A stretch of 64,000 nucleotides of DNA from Eledone cirrhosa (GCA_964016885.1 OZ024742.1:361488421-361552420); one strand, 5' to 3'. Shown: positions 41,601 through 51,567, counted from the stretch's first letter. The notes: a model not told the origin generated them from the letters alone. Numbers and translations: made by a program.

Positions 41601-44600
41601 AACAAAAGGCACCCAATACACACTGTAAAGTGCTCATGTAACTGTTACAACAAAAGGCACCCAATACAAACTGTAAAGTGGTCATGTAAGTGTTACAACA
41701 AAAGGCACCCAATACATACTGTAAAGTGGTCATGTTGGTGTTACAACAAAAGGCACCCAATACACACTGTAAAGTGGTCATGTAAGTGTTACAACAAAAG
41801 GCACCCAATACACACTGTAAAGTGGTCATGTAAGTGTTACAACAAAAAGCACCCAATACACACTGTAAAGTGCTCATGTAACTGTTACAACAAGAGGCAC
41901 CCAATACAAACTGTAAAGTGGTCATGTAACTGTTACAACAAAAGCCACCCAATACACAGTGTAAAATGGTCATGTAACTGTTACAACAAAAGGCACCCAA
42001 TACAAACTGTAAAGTGGTCATATAACTGTTACAACAAAAGGCACCCAATACACACTGTAAAGTGGTCATGTAGGTGTTACAACAAAAGGCACCCAATACA
42101 AACTGTAAAGTGGTCACGTAGGTGTTACAACAAAAAGCACCCAATACAAACTGTAAAGTGGTCATGTAGGTGTTACAACAAAAAGCACCTAATACTCACT
42201 GTAAAGTGGTCATGTAGGTGCTACAACAAAAGGCACCCAATTCACACTGTAAAGTTTTCATGTTAATGTCACAACAAAAGGCACCCAGTAAACACTGTAA
42301 GTAGAGTATGTAGGTATCAAATGCAAAAAGCACCCAATACACACTGTAAAGTGGTCGTGTAGGTATCACAACAAAAGGCACCCAGTACACACTGTAAAGT
42401 GGTTGTTTAGGTATCACAGCAAAATCACCCAGTACACACTGTAAAGTGATTATGTAGGTATCACAACAAAAAGCATCCAGTACACACTCTAAAGTGGTCA
42501 TGGAAGTGACACAACAAAAGGCACCCAATACACACTGTAAAGTGGTCGTGTAAGTGTCACAACAAAAGGCACCCAATACACACTGTAAAGTGGTCATGTA
42601 GGTGCTACAACAAAGGGCACCCAATACACACTGTAAAGTGGTCATGTAGGTGTTACAACAAAAGGCACCCAATACAAACTGTAAAGTGGTAATGTAGGCG
42701 TTACAACGAAAGACACCCAATACACACTGTAAAGTGGTCATGTATGTGTCAGAACAAAAGGCACCCAGTACACACTGCAAAGAGATTATTTAGGTATCAC
42801 AGCAACAAGGGCCCAATACACACTGTAAAGTGATCATGTAAGTGTTATAACAAAAGGCACCCAATACACACTGAAGTGGTCATGTAAGTGTTACAACAAA
42901 AGGCACCCAATACACACTGAAGTGATCATGTAAGTGTTACAACAGAAGGCACCCAATACACACTGTAAAGTGGTCATGTAGGTGTCACAACAAAAGGCAC
43001 CCAATACACACTGAAGTGGTCATGTAAGTGTTACAACAAAAGGCACCCAATACACACTGTAAAGTGGTCATGTAAGTGTTACAACAAAAGGCACCCAATA
43101 CACACTGAAGTGGTCATGTAAGTGTTACAACAAAAGGCACCCAATACTCACTGTAAAGTGGTCATGTAGGTGCTACAACAAAAGGCACCCAGTACACACT
43201 GTAAAGTGGTCATGTAACTGTTACAACAAAAGGCACCCAATACAAACTGTAAAGTGGTCATGTAGGTGTTACAACAAAAGGCACCCAATACTCACTGTTA
43301 AGTGGTCATGTAGGTGCTACAACAATAGGCACCCAATACACACTGTAAAGTGGTCATGTAAGTGTTACAACAAAAGGCACCCAATACACACTGTAAAGTG
43401 GTCACGTAGGTGTTACAACAAAAGGCACCCAATACACACTGTAATGTGGTCATGTAGGTGTTACAACAAAAGGCATCCAATACACACTGTAAAGTGGTCA
43501 TGTAAGTGTTATAACAAAAGGCACCCAATACACACTGTAAAGTGGTCATGTGGGTGTTACAACAAAAGGCACCCAATACGCACTGAAGTGGTCATGTAAC
43601 TGTTACAACAAAAGGCACCCAATACACACTGTAAAGTGGTCATGTAGGTGTTACAACAAAAGGCACCCAATACAAACTGTAAAGTGGTCATGTAAGTGTT
43701 ACAACAAAAGGCACCCAATACACACTGTAAAGTGGTCATGTAAGTGTTACAACAAAAGGCACCCAATACACACTGTAATGTGGTCATGTAGGTGCTACAA
43801 CAAAAGGCACCCAATACACACAGTAAAGTGGTCATGTAACTGTTACTACAAAAGGCACCCAATACACACTGTAAAGTGTTCATGTAGGTGTTACAACAAA
43901 AGGCACCCAATACAAACTGTAAAGTGGTCATGTAAGTGTTACAACAAAAGGCACCCAATACACACTGTAAAGTGGTCATGTAAGTGTTACAACAAAAGGC
44001 ACCCAATACACACTGTAAAGTGGTCATGTAGGTGTTACAACAAAAGGCACCCAATACACACTGTAAAGTGGTCATGTAAGTGTTACAACAAAAGGCATCC
44101 AATACACACTGTAAAGTGGTCATGTAAGTGTTACAACAAAAGGCACCCAATACACACTGTAAAGTGCTCATGTAACTGTTACAACAAAAGGCACCCAATA
44201 CAAACTGTAAAGTGGTCATGTAAGTGTTACAACAAAAGGCACCCAATACATACTGTAAAGTGGTCATGTTGGTGTTACAACAAAAGGCACCCAATTCACA
44301 CTGTAAAGTGGTCATGTAAGTGTTACAACAAAACGCACCCAATACACACTGTAAAGTGGTCATGTAAGTGTTACAACAAAAAGCACCCAATACACACTGT
44401 AAAGTGCTCATGTAACTGTTACAACAAGAGGCACCCAATACAAACTGTAAAGTGGTCATGTAACTGTTACAACAAAAGCCACCCAATACACAGTGTAAAA
44501 TGGTCATGTAACTGTTACAACAAAAGGCACCCAATACAAACTGTAAAGTGGTCATATAACTGTTACAACAAAAGGCACCCAATACACACTGTAAAGTGGT

Positions 44601-45942
44601 CATGTAGGTGTTACAACAAAAGGCACCCAATACAAACTGTAAAGTGGTCACGTAGGTGTTACAACAAAAAGCACCCAATACAAACTGTAAAGTGGTCATG
44701 TAGGTGTTACAACAAAAAGCACCTAATACTCACTGTAAAGTGGTCATGTAGGTGCTACAACAAAAGGCACCCAATTCACACTGTAAAGTTTTCATGTTAA
44801 TGTCACAACAAAAGGCACCCAGTAAACACTGTAAGTAGAGTATGTAGGTATCAAATGCAAAAAGCACCCAATACACACTGTAAAGTGGTCGTGTAGGTAT
44901 CACAACAAAAGGCACCCAGTACACACTGTAAAGTGGTTGTTTAGGTATCACAGCAAAATCACCCAGTACACACTGTAAAGTGATTATGTAGGTATCACAA
45001 CAAAAAGCATCCAGTACACACTCTAAAGTGGTCATGGAAGTGACACAACAAAAGGCACCCAATACACACTGTAAAGTGGTCGTGTAAGTGTCACAACAAA
45101 AGGCACCCAATACACACTGTAAAGTGGTCATGTAGGTGCTACAACAAAGGGCACCCAATACACACTGTAAAGTGGTCATGTAGGTGTTACAACAAAAGGC
45201 ACCCAATACAAACTCTAAAGTGGTAATGTAGGCGTTACAACGAAAGACACCCAATACACACTGTAAAGTGGTCATGTATGTGTCAGAACAAAAGGCACCC
45301 AGTACACACTGCAAAGAGATTATTTAGGTATCACAGCAACAAGGGCCCAATACACACTGTAAAGTGATCATGTAAGTGTTATAACAAAAGGCACCCAATA
45401 CACACTGAAGTGGTCATGTAAGTGTTACAACAAAAGGCACCCAATACACACTGAAGTGATCATGTAAGTGTTACAACAGAAGGCACCCAATACACACTGT
45501 AAAGTGGTCATGTAGGTGTCACAACAAAAGGCACCCAATACACACTGAAGTGGTCATGTAAGTGTTACAACAAAAGGCACCCAATACACACTGTAAAGTG
45601 GTCATGTAGGTGTTACAACAAAAGGCACCCAATACAAACTGTAAAGTGGTCATGTAAGTGTTACAACAAAAGGCACCCAATACACACTGTAAAGTGGTCA
45701 TGTAGGTGTTACAACAAAAGGCACCCAATACACACTGTAAAGTGGTCATGTAAGTGTTACAACAAAAGGCACCCAATACACACTGAAGTGGTCATGTAAG
45801 TGTTACAACAAAAGGCACCCAATACACACTGTAAAGTGGTCATGTAGGTGTTTCAACAAAAGGCACCCAATACACACTGAAGTGGTCATGTAAGTGTTTC
45901 AACAAAAAGCACCCAATACACACTATAAAGTGGTCGTGTAGG
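38673..45942 (+). repeat. 7,270-bp near-identical array block, copy B, ending at array edge
   Basis: Direct tandem partner of 31,403-38,672 with no intervening sequence. The match continues to about 45,942, then the sequence enters one degenerate module and the SINE 3' half. The last matched stretch already shows two changes (CACTATAAAG for CACTGTAAAG and GTCGTG for GTCATG), consistent with the edge monomer being older. Either a recent 7.3-kb duplication at the array margin or an assembly artefact would produce this. Confidence 0.93.
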
Positions 45943-45968
45943 TGTCATGAAAAAAAAAATATCCACAC

Positions 45969-46121
45969 TGTAAATGTGTTTGGCATTAGGAAGATCCATA
46001 GCAACCAAGCCACAAATAGTTTTACATGAGCAAGACATGGTCACCCTACTCAACCTGCCTCTAATGGGACAACCTGTCTGACCCATGTTAGCATGGAAGA
46101 TAGACATTTGAAGATGATGAT
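45969..46121 (+). mobile_element. SINE 3' half forming the right edge of the array
   Basis: Directly after the last degenerate module (45,924-45,968) the sequence continues with TGTAAATGTGTTTGGCATTA, GGAAGATCCA and ACCCATGTTAGCATGGAAGA, ending in GATGATGA. The order (module, GTTGGTGTTAGGAAGG-like box, ACCCATGTTAGCATGG box, ATG-rich tail) equals that in the SINE copy at 61,280-61,530. The array and this tail share orientation, so the array occupies the module position of a SINE whose 5' head lies beyond the left end of the window or has been lost. Confidence 0.88.
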
Positions 46122-46173
46122 TTCTATCAACTCAGCCCAGTGATAGTTTATTGAATTTAATTGAGTAATGTTG

Positions 46174-46270
46174 AAGGTACATGGCCTAGTGGTTAGGCAT
46201 TGGTTGTAAGATAATTAGTTTGATTCATTATGACATTGTGTCATTGAGTAAATTAATGATTTTAGTAAAT
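46174..46270 (+). mobile_element. tRNA-like SINE head, degraded
   Basis: ACATGGCCTAGTGGTTAGGC resembles the box A region of the tRNA-derived SINEs here, followed by TTTGATTCATTA in the box B position and TGTCATTGAGTAAATTAAT, a decayed version of the TTGAGCAAGACACTT segment seen at 49,385-49,480. Only the head is present. It lies about 50 bp downstream of the SINE tail that ends the array. Confidence 0.6.
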
Positions 46271-46396
46271 CCCTTGAATTTGTTCATTAATTAATTGAAA
46301 TGCAATGTCCTTTAGTACAATACACTCACATTAAGCAATTACAATTGGTTGGTTTATTATATCAGGTATGATAATTTTATTCTGGATTTCTGAGTT

Positions 46397-46597
46397 TTAT
46401 ATCGAATGATAATATTTGATTCATTTGCAAGCAAACAGCCTCTTTTGTTATGATTTTTAGATGACCATCACCATCCTTTAGTTCTATGTGTAACCACCAC
46501 AATGAAAGGATGCCGATGATCATCTAAACAACATAGAGTACTGAGGCTGTTTGCTGGCAAATGAATTGAATATTATTATTATTCGATATCAAACTGA
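46397..46597. repeat. Foldback (imperfect palindrome), MITE-like
   Basis: The left arm (about 46,397-46,481) and right arm (about 46,503-46,597) are reverse complements. Both carry ATATCGAAT, ATTCATTTGC.AGCAAACAG and TTTAGATGA.CATC..CATCCTTT in mirror order, separated by about 20 bp around 46,490. A transcript would fold into a hairpin of roughly 90 bp with mismatches. It may be a small non-autonomous DNA element; I see no convincing target-site duplication. Confidence 0.7.
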
Positions 46598-46599
46598 CA

Positions 46600-47780
46600 A
46601 ATGCATTTATGTATCCACTTTGGTAGAGTGAAAACCTAAATTCTGATTTTTATTTTGCTATTCAGATTATATATAGCCACTAAATCTGGATATTTTATTC
46701 TTCAATCATTCACTATAATACAAATATGTGAACTGAAGCAATTTATAATTGTCTTGTTCAGAAACAATAAATATTTCAAAAATTGAACTTACATTCTCTA
46801 AGATGGCGTTAGTTTAACCTTTTAACTTGTAATATTCTAATATAAACAGTTACATTCTTCCGATATAATATTCAGGCATAAAATATAAACATAAAGTTTA
46901 GTTGGTGAATGAGAAATTTTAGAAATATGGTATTGCAGAATCATTCACAATTTGACATGATGAAATGACTTGTGCTATTTAGAATTTTAATTTTCTTTTA
47001 GTTTTTATTATTTCATTGATATAAAAATGGAAAATCGGAGATATATAAATGTCAAGGAGTTGATTGGTTTCGAAATTTTCTTACCTTATTTTACATTATG
47101 CTGTCTGATTACATGTTACTGAAGTTGTAATACATATGTTACATAGTATGAGAAAATAAATTAAGTGGCAAAAATAGACAGGTTCTTCACTAATGGTATT
47201 GCAAGTGAAAATATAAAACAAAAAGTTTAGATATATTTTTCCTTTGAAAAGAAGGTAATAAATGTCAGCTATTCAAATCAGATAAACTTTTTGACAAGCA
47301 GTATGCAGTATTAATAACTGTAAAGTAGAGTGACATGTTGATAGAGATAATAGAGTATAAATCTAAATGCATTACAATACTTTGTGCCATAATTCTACAT
47401 TTTCAGTTCGCATTTTGTTGTACTTGGAACTGATAAAATATTATAATCACAGCATGTTAGATAACTTTCAATTGATTACATCATTTTCAATAGCAATGTT
47501 GGATTTGTCCCTCATCATGAGAAACTAATATTTGTATGATATAGAATGTCTGTTAGTATGGTGATATGTATAACTAATGCAGACTTGTCTTTAAATTGTT
47601 TGCTATCAGTTAAACGAAAGCCTACCAGGAAACATGTAGCTGTTTGTTGGTTATATGACATTTTCTTGGTAGCATGACATCTCAGGTTCTAGTCTCACAG
47701 AAGAAATTCATCAGCCACCTTGTAGTACGTATATATATAAATTAAGTGCTACAAATATAAACCACCAGTGTTCTATTATT
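46600..47780. other. AT-rich unique sequence, no feature seen
   Basis: Very AT-rich with no open frame of note, no recognisable transposon domain and no RNA gene. I can support nothing specific here. Confidence 0.6.
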
Positions 47781-47785
47781 GCAAG

Positions 47786-47820
47786 CAGGGAAAAGCAGAC
47801 GTAAAATTATGATGATGATG

Positions 47821-47825
<5 letters not shown>
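47786..47825 (+). mobile_element. Isolated SINE/LINE 3' tail
   Basis: GCAAGCAGGGAAAAGCAGAC followed by GTAAAAT and an ATG-rich run matches the 3' end of the SINEs at 49,660-49,700 and of the LINE at 55,812. It runs straight into the (TA)n tract that holds a Penelope-like insertion. Only about 40 bp is recognisable. Confidence 0.7.

Positions 47826-47875
<50 letters not shown>
47826..47875. repeat. (TA)n microsatellite
   Basis: About 25 uninterrupted TA dinucleotides, starting at the end of a SINE/LINE tail and ending 14 bp before the Penelope-like copy at 47,889. Confidence 0.95.
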
Positions 47876-47888
47876 CGGCGATGGATTA

Positions 47889-48844
47889 GTTTTGGGAGGT
47901 TTTTTATATGAAATCGTGTGTCGAAACAAATATTGTTATACTTGGAGAGGGTCATATTTGTGTAATATTGCCAGAATTAATAACAGAACACACTCACTTT
48001 TTGGTTGATTTTCGCTTTTCGCTTCTGTGTCTTTTATATCGGTAATCTAATTTATTCGGTCCTCAATGTTGTCATTGACTGACCAACGGTCAAAAATAAT
48101 ACGATACAATATAGACACAAACACATATATATAGTTTATCAAAGTTCTTTCGTTGCACATCTACAAGATCGTCAGTGGTGCTATAGATTCCTCCCGTTAC
48201 ATTGTATATCTACGCCATCTTTATTTAGTCTGTTTATATATTTATTTATTTGTTTGTTTGTTTATTTTATTTTGTCTTCTTTGCGCATGCGTTTGCGTGT
48301 GTATAGTGTTTTGTTTGATGTGTGTTCGTGATTGGGTGACTGTGTATTGGTTAATGTATTCTATGTTTACTAGTGTGTGTTTATATGTGTTTGTTGTTAT
48401 TGCGCTTGTGTATGTATTTATTTATTTATTTATTTATCTATTTATTTATACTTCTCTTAGGTCAGTGTTGTTTGTTTGGGTGTTGTTGTTATTCCATTCA
48501 TTCTTTCTGTTTAGTCTTGGCCTTCTAAGTTCTATTCCACTGGCCTCTCTGATTTGCCTATCATTTCCATGTTTAGATATTATTCTTATTTCTATGTTGT
48601 CTATGTTACAGTCGTGTTGTTGTCTGGCATGTTCGTATAGTACTGACCCGTTTTTTCGTCCTTTTAGTTCCCCCCTAGTGTTGGTCTATCCTTTCATCTA
48701 TGCTACAAGCTGTCTCACCTATGTATGTTGTTATGTTTCTGCAAGTACCCTCTGTACATCTTATGCTATAGACTACGTTTCTAGTTTTACAGTTTATTCT
48801 GTTATTAATTCTGGCAATATTACACAAATATGACCCTCCCCAAG

Positions 48845-48848
<4 letters not shown>
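47889..48848 (-). mobile_element. Penelope-like element fragment with short inverted termini
   Basis: On the minus strand this is the 3' part of a GIY-YIG-containing Penelope-like element: endonuclease remnant, then a long 3' untranslated region. It is colinear with 53,275-54,118. A segment near its 3' end (47,937-47,988) reappears inverted at the other end (48,797-48,848), giving terminal inverted repeats of about 52 bp; the junction is near 48,796. It is flanked by (TA)n on both sides. No reverse-transcriptase core is present, so it cannot move by itself. Confidence 0.8.
48300..48796 (-). pseudogene. GIY-YIG endonuclease remnant of Penelope-like element
   Basis: The minus-strand frame gives INCKTRNVVYSIRC, then TYIGET and DERIDQH: the two halves of the GIY-YIG signature (here VY.I and YIG) and the region after it. 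A stop replaces Trp straight after the DQH (tag for tgg compared with 54,999-55,010), and the start is lost at the inverted junction. Downstream sequence is colinear with the intact C-terminus at 55,010-55,249 but is interrupted. The enzyme would nick target DNA for retroelement insertion; this copy is dead. Confidence 0.75.
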
Positions 48849-48898
<50 letters not shown>

Positions 48899-48906
48899 GT
48901 ATGTAT
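48849..48906. repeat. (TA)n followed by (GTAT)n
   Basis: About 19 TA units followed by five GTAT units, immediately right of the compact Penelope-like copy. Confidence 0.95.
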
Positions 48907-49316
48907 GGGAGAGATGACCCCTTAGCCTTTGTCAAGGCAGAATTCTAGGAGAAGAAAACTCTGATATAACACCTGCAACCCTGATGGTATCCAATGATGT
49001 TGACTTGTTCTCCTTTTTGGTAAATATCATCTTGGTTAAGAGAGTGGGACTGGCTTTGTGCAGTGCCTTTGCTCACTATAAAAGCTTCACGGCACAGGCA
49101 TTGCTTTATATCTGGAGATCTCTCTGCACTTGTCATCACAGGGTACAATGGGCCCAGCACTATGTGTCAGTAATTGTCACAAGTTTAGTGTTTGTACCAG
49201 AGTTTTCAAGTCGCTGGCTGGGCTAAAAAGTCACACTCGTTCAGCGCATCAGTAGGGATTCTCCTACATGGATATAAAGTAGTGGCCGTACTCGAAAACG
49301 AGTTGGCAGCCACCAT
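48907..49316. repeat. Unclassified, probably dispersed repeat
   Basis: About 400 bp with higher GC than its surroundings, bounded on both sides by simple repeats. Short open frames exist on both strands but I recognise no protein in them. The minus strand contains GCCTTGACAAAGGCTAAGG close to the left boundary. I infer a dispersed element from composition and boundaries only. Confidence 0.35.
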
Positions 49317-49333
49317 ATATGTATGTATGTATG

Positions 49334-49382
<49 letters not shown>
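49317..49382. repeat. (ATGT)n and (TA)n microsatellite
   Basis: Six or so GTAT/ATGT units followed by more than 20 TA units, directly upstream of the SINE head at 49,385. Confidence 0.93.
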
Positions 49383-49384
<2 letters not shown>

Positions 49385-49700
49385 AGGCACATGGCTTAGT
49401 GGTTAGAGCAGGTTGTGAGTTCAATTCTCAGATAAGGTGATGTGTTGTTTCCTTGAGCAAGACACTTGATTTCACATTGCTCCAGTTTACTTAGCAGTAG
49501 AAATGAGATGATAGGGACTGGGGTCCATATCATACCACTGCAAAGTGGTCGTGGAGGTGCCACGGCAAACAAGCACCTAGCACTCACTGTAAATGAGGTT
49601 GGTGTTAGGAAGGGCATCCAGCTGTAGAAATCAAGCCAGAATCAGTTCCCGTCCCACCCTTGCAAGCAGGGAAAAAGTGGACGTAAAATGAAATGATGAT
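49385..49700 (+). mobile_element. Complete cephalopod tRNA-derived SINE with one module
   Basis: In order: tRNA-like head with TGGCTTAGTGGTTAGAGC (box A-like) and GTGAGTTCAATTCTC (box B-like); TTGAGCAAGACACTTG; GATGATAGGGACTGGGGTCC; one copy of the 48/49-bp module at 49,540-49,588 with AAAGTGGTCGTGGAGGTG; GGTTGGTGTTAGGAAGGG and CATCCAGCTGTAGAAA; and a tail CCCTTGCAAGCAGGGAAAAA with ATG repeats. It would be transcribed by RNA polymerase III from the internal head and moved by a LINE. The module is homologous to the satellite monomer, which makes this copy the single-module reference. Confidence 0.9.
49540..49588 (+). repeat. Single SINE module homologous to the satellite monomer
   Basis: A 49-bp segment from GCAAAGTGGTCGTGG to CACTCACT. 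Aligned to the satellite it keeps AAAGTGGTC, the GGTG.CAC.GCAAA.AAGCACC pattern and the closing CACT followed by GTAAA. Differences from bulk monomers are mostly C/G to T/A, as expected from decay of a GC-richer source. Confidence 0.85.
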
Positions 49701-49707
49701 ATATATC

Positions 49708-49955
49708 AGCATGTTTAACGTCCATTTTCCACGCTAGCATGGGTAGGGCAGGCTGTCCCATTGAGAGATTCATGTCAAAGGGCCGTGATTTGCTTAAACA
49801 GAACTGATTTTGCATTGGTTTCTACAGCTGGATGCCCTTCCTAACACCAACCAATATACACTTTGTACTGGGAGTACTTCATCATGACTCCAGCACTACT
49901 ACCTTACAGAATGGACTGGGTACTTTTTCTTGTGGTTCTAATGTACATTGGAAAA
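49708..49955 (-). mobile_element. SINE 3' portion, minus strand, with about two modules
   Basis: Read on the minus strand it ends with ACCCATGCTAGCGTGGAAAA and GGACGTTAAAC, preceded by GGTTGGTGTTAGGAAGGG and CATCCAGCTGTAGAAACC. Before that come one module (near 49,850-49,905) and part of another (near 49,905-49,955, with AAGTACCCAGTCCATTCT). The tRNA-like head is missing. It lies tail to tail with the SINE at 49,385-49,700. Confidence 0.8.
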
Positions 49956-50451
49956 AAGTTATACATACATATCTACAAGAATTTTTAAAAACTTTAACAA
50001 TAAATGTTTGCACAAAGAATGACAGAAGTAATGCAACCCATTTCTATACAACTTTGTCATGAAGAAGATGAACAGTCAACATAAAGTATAAGTATATCTA
50101 CATACTCAATGGGACTCTGCACAATTTCCAGCTGTTAAATTCTACTCATAAGTTATTAATCAACACAAGGCTATGGTGGAAAACTCTGTACCATATGTGC
50201 GGAGCTGTAAAATCCATCCTAGAAACACTTGGCTGCAAAAGAAACTGCTTGACCACACCGTGGAGTAAGCATCGTATTTGAACAAAGCACTATTGTTGAA
50301 TTAGGTACGTAAACTGATAAATTATTCCTCTTGCGTACTTGAACTGGTTGGAAGGATGAGAGTTGAATACATTTTTTATCTAGACTACAGTACAGTAATT
50401 GTAACCAGTATAGATAAGCATACCTCAAAATAAATATACAGAGTATATATA

Positions 50452-50493
50452 TATCATCATCATCATCATTTTACGTCTGCTTTTCCCTGCTTG
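50452..50493 (-). mobile_element. Isolated SINE/LINE 3' tail, minus strand
   Basis: ATCATCATCATCATTTTACG followed by TCTGCTTTTCCCTGCTTGC is the reverse complement of the GCAAGCAGGGAAAA-type tail. It abuts a short TATATA tract on its left. Nothing else of the element is recognisable. Confidence 0.7.
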
Positions 50494-51190
50494 CACAATT
50501 ACACAAAATAGACCAATTTCTGTAGCTACCATTAAATAAGTTTAGAAAAGATTAGGAAAGCTGGCAATTAATAGCTAATTCATATAAGCCCTGTTATTTC
50601 TACTAGGAAAGGGACATTCTAATTAAGTTTTATGGTCATGTTATACAGCCTAGGGTATAAGAATTATCAAGTAATTATAATGTTTAAAAGTGATAGTTTC
50701 TCAAAAGAGCTTCTTTAAAAGAGAGGTTGGCAGCAGAATTTCGCAATGGAGGAATAGGCAAGAATCTTTTTTGTTTATAGCCTTTAAAATTTGACAATAT
50801 TATGAATGATTCAACACAGACTTTGTTTAATTAAAGTAAAGGAAAGAGAATATAAAGGAAAGGATATATAATGATTTAAATTTTATGTCCTTTCTTAAAT
50901 TAATGAAAAATTGTTCACACTCACTCCCTCTATTTCTACTTCTCTCTGTCTCTCTCAGCTCCTTTCTATCTCACTCCTTCATCATCATTTAAATGGCTAT
51001 CTGATATATAGTTTTTTAGACTTTCAATCCCTATACTGCTGGGGTACCACATTCAAATGTTGTTTAGTTCATCATAACGACTACACCACTTATTTCAATC
51101 TGGTAGTTATTTCATCAATCCCTATTTGGCGAACAGCTATGTTATGGAACACAAAGTGGCATGAAGAGCAACACCACACATGAACACATA
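50494..51190. other. AT-rich unique sequence, no feature seen
   Basis: No repeat family or coding signal is recognisable. A pyrimidine-rich stretch (CTCTCTGTCTCTCTC, near 50,940) is the only compositional feature. Confidence 0.5.
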
Positions 51191-51224
51191 TACTTACATA
51201 TATATGTACCTACACACACACACA

Positions 51225-51502
51225 CACAGCCATATAAATCTATCCCAAACCTGGAGTCTAATCTGGATGGTCCATATTCGGGTTTCATTGGCTTTAAGAA
51301 ACTGAGGTTACAAGACTTCTCCCTGGACAGGATTTCAAACCATCACAGGACTAACCTCCAGCTATTGTTAGTACTAATTTTCAGCTGAGTTGATTGGAGC
51401 TACCTGGAATGAAATGAAGTGTTTTGCTCAAGAACACAATACACCAACCTGTCCAAGAATTGAATCCATGACATTGTAAGTCCATAACCTCTAGGCCACA
51501 CA
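51225..51502 (-). mobile_element. tRNA-derived SINE, minus strand
   Basis: On the minus strand the head reads TGTGGCCTAGAGGTTATGG (box A-like) and GGATTCAATTCTTGG (box B-like), then TTGTGTTCTTGAGCAAAACA and ACTTCATTTCATTCC, typical of this family. The body (AGCTGAAAATTAGTACTAAC and onward to GGTTTGAAATCCTGTCCAGG) has a different 3' half from the module-bearing SINEs. It is followed by a (CA)n tract at 51,205-51,224. Confidence 0.75.
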
Positions 51503-51567
51503 TATGTAAATAACAGGTTTCTGCCTAACAAATTATATTCACAAAGGTATTAGTTAATTAGTGTTGT

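Larger units (their letters stand above)
1..45968 (+). repeat. 48-bp satellite array, about 950 monomers, SINE-derived
   Basis: Continuous head-to-tail array of a 48-bp unit in a single orientation; a clean copy is 2,161-2,208 and a stable core is AAAGTGGTCATGTAAGTG. The array is already running at base 1, so its left edge lies outside the window. Most units are 48 bp. Shorter 46-bp variants recur, in which CTGTAAAGTGG becomes CTGAAGTGG (for example near 35,600, 35,650 and 38,140) or AAAGTGGTC becomes AAAGGGTC (near 4,820, 5,395 and 7,308). Common substitutions are AAGTGTTAC/AGGTGTTAC/AACTGTTAC/AGGTGCTAC and CACACT/CAAACT/CTCACT. Orientation and sequence match the internal module of SINEs further right. 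No function is visible; a structural or heterochromatic role is only possible, not shown. Confidence 0.97.

Noticed and set aside
1..45968. Dozens of open frames of 60-416 residues on both strands in the array
   Set aside because: They follow from a 48-bp period without stops in one frame per strand. Plus and minus frames overlap, frames break wherever a 46-bp or odd-length monomer occurs, and start codons are part of every repeat.
1..45968. CRISPR-like look of regular repeats
   Set aside because: There are no unique spacers; the whole 48-bp unit repeats, and the surroundings are animal retroelements.
1..45968. Centromeric or telomeric identity of the satellite
   Set aside because: No telomere-type hexamer and no recognised centromere-protein motif is seen. 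Array size alone does not show centromere function.
45886..46107. 73-residue minus-strand frame at the array edge
   Set aside because: It is antisense to the last monomers and the SINE 3' half, with no domain or conservation.
48153..48833. 226-residue plus-strand frame rich in Leu/Phe/Val/Cys, resembling a membrane protein
   Set aside because: It is antisense to the 3' part of the Penelope-like element; the hydrophobic look comes from complementing an A-rich sequence. The same antisense frame appears at 53,535-53,885 and 54,913-55,326.
49385..49470. tRNA gene
   Set aside because: Box A- and box B-like motifs are present but there is no full cloverleaf, and the segment is the head of a SINE.
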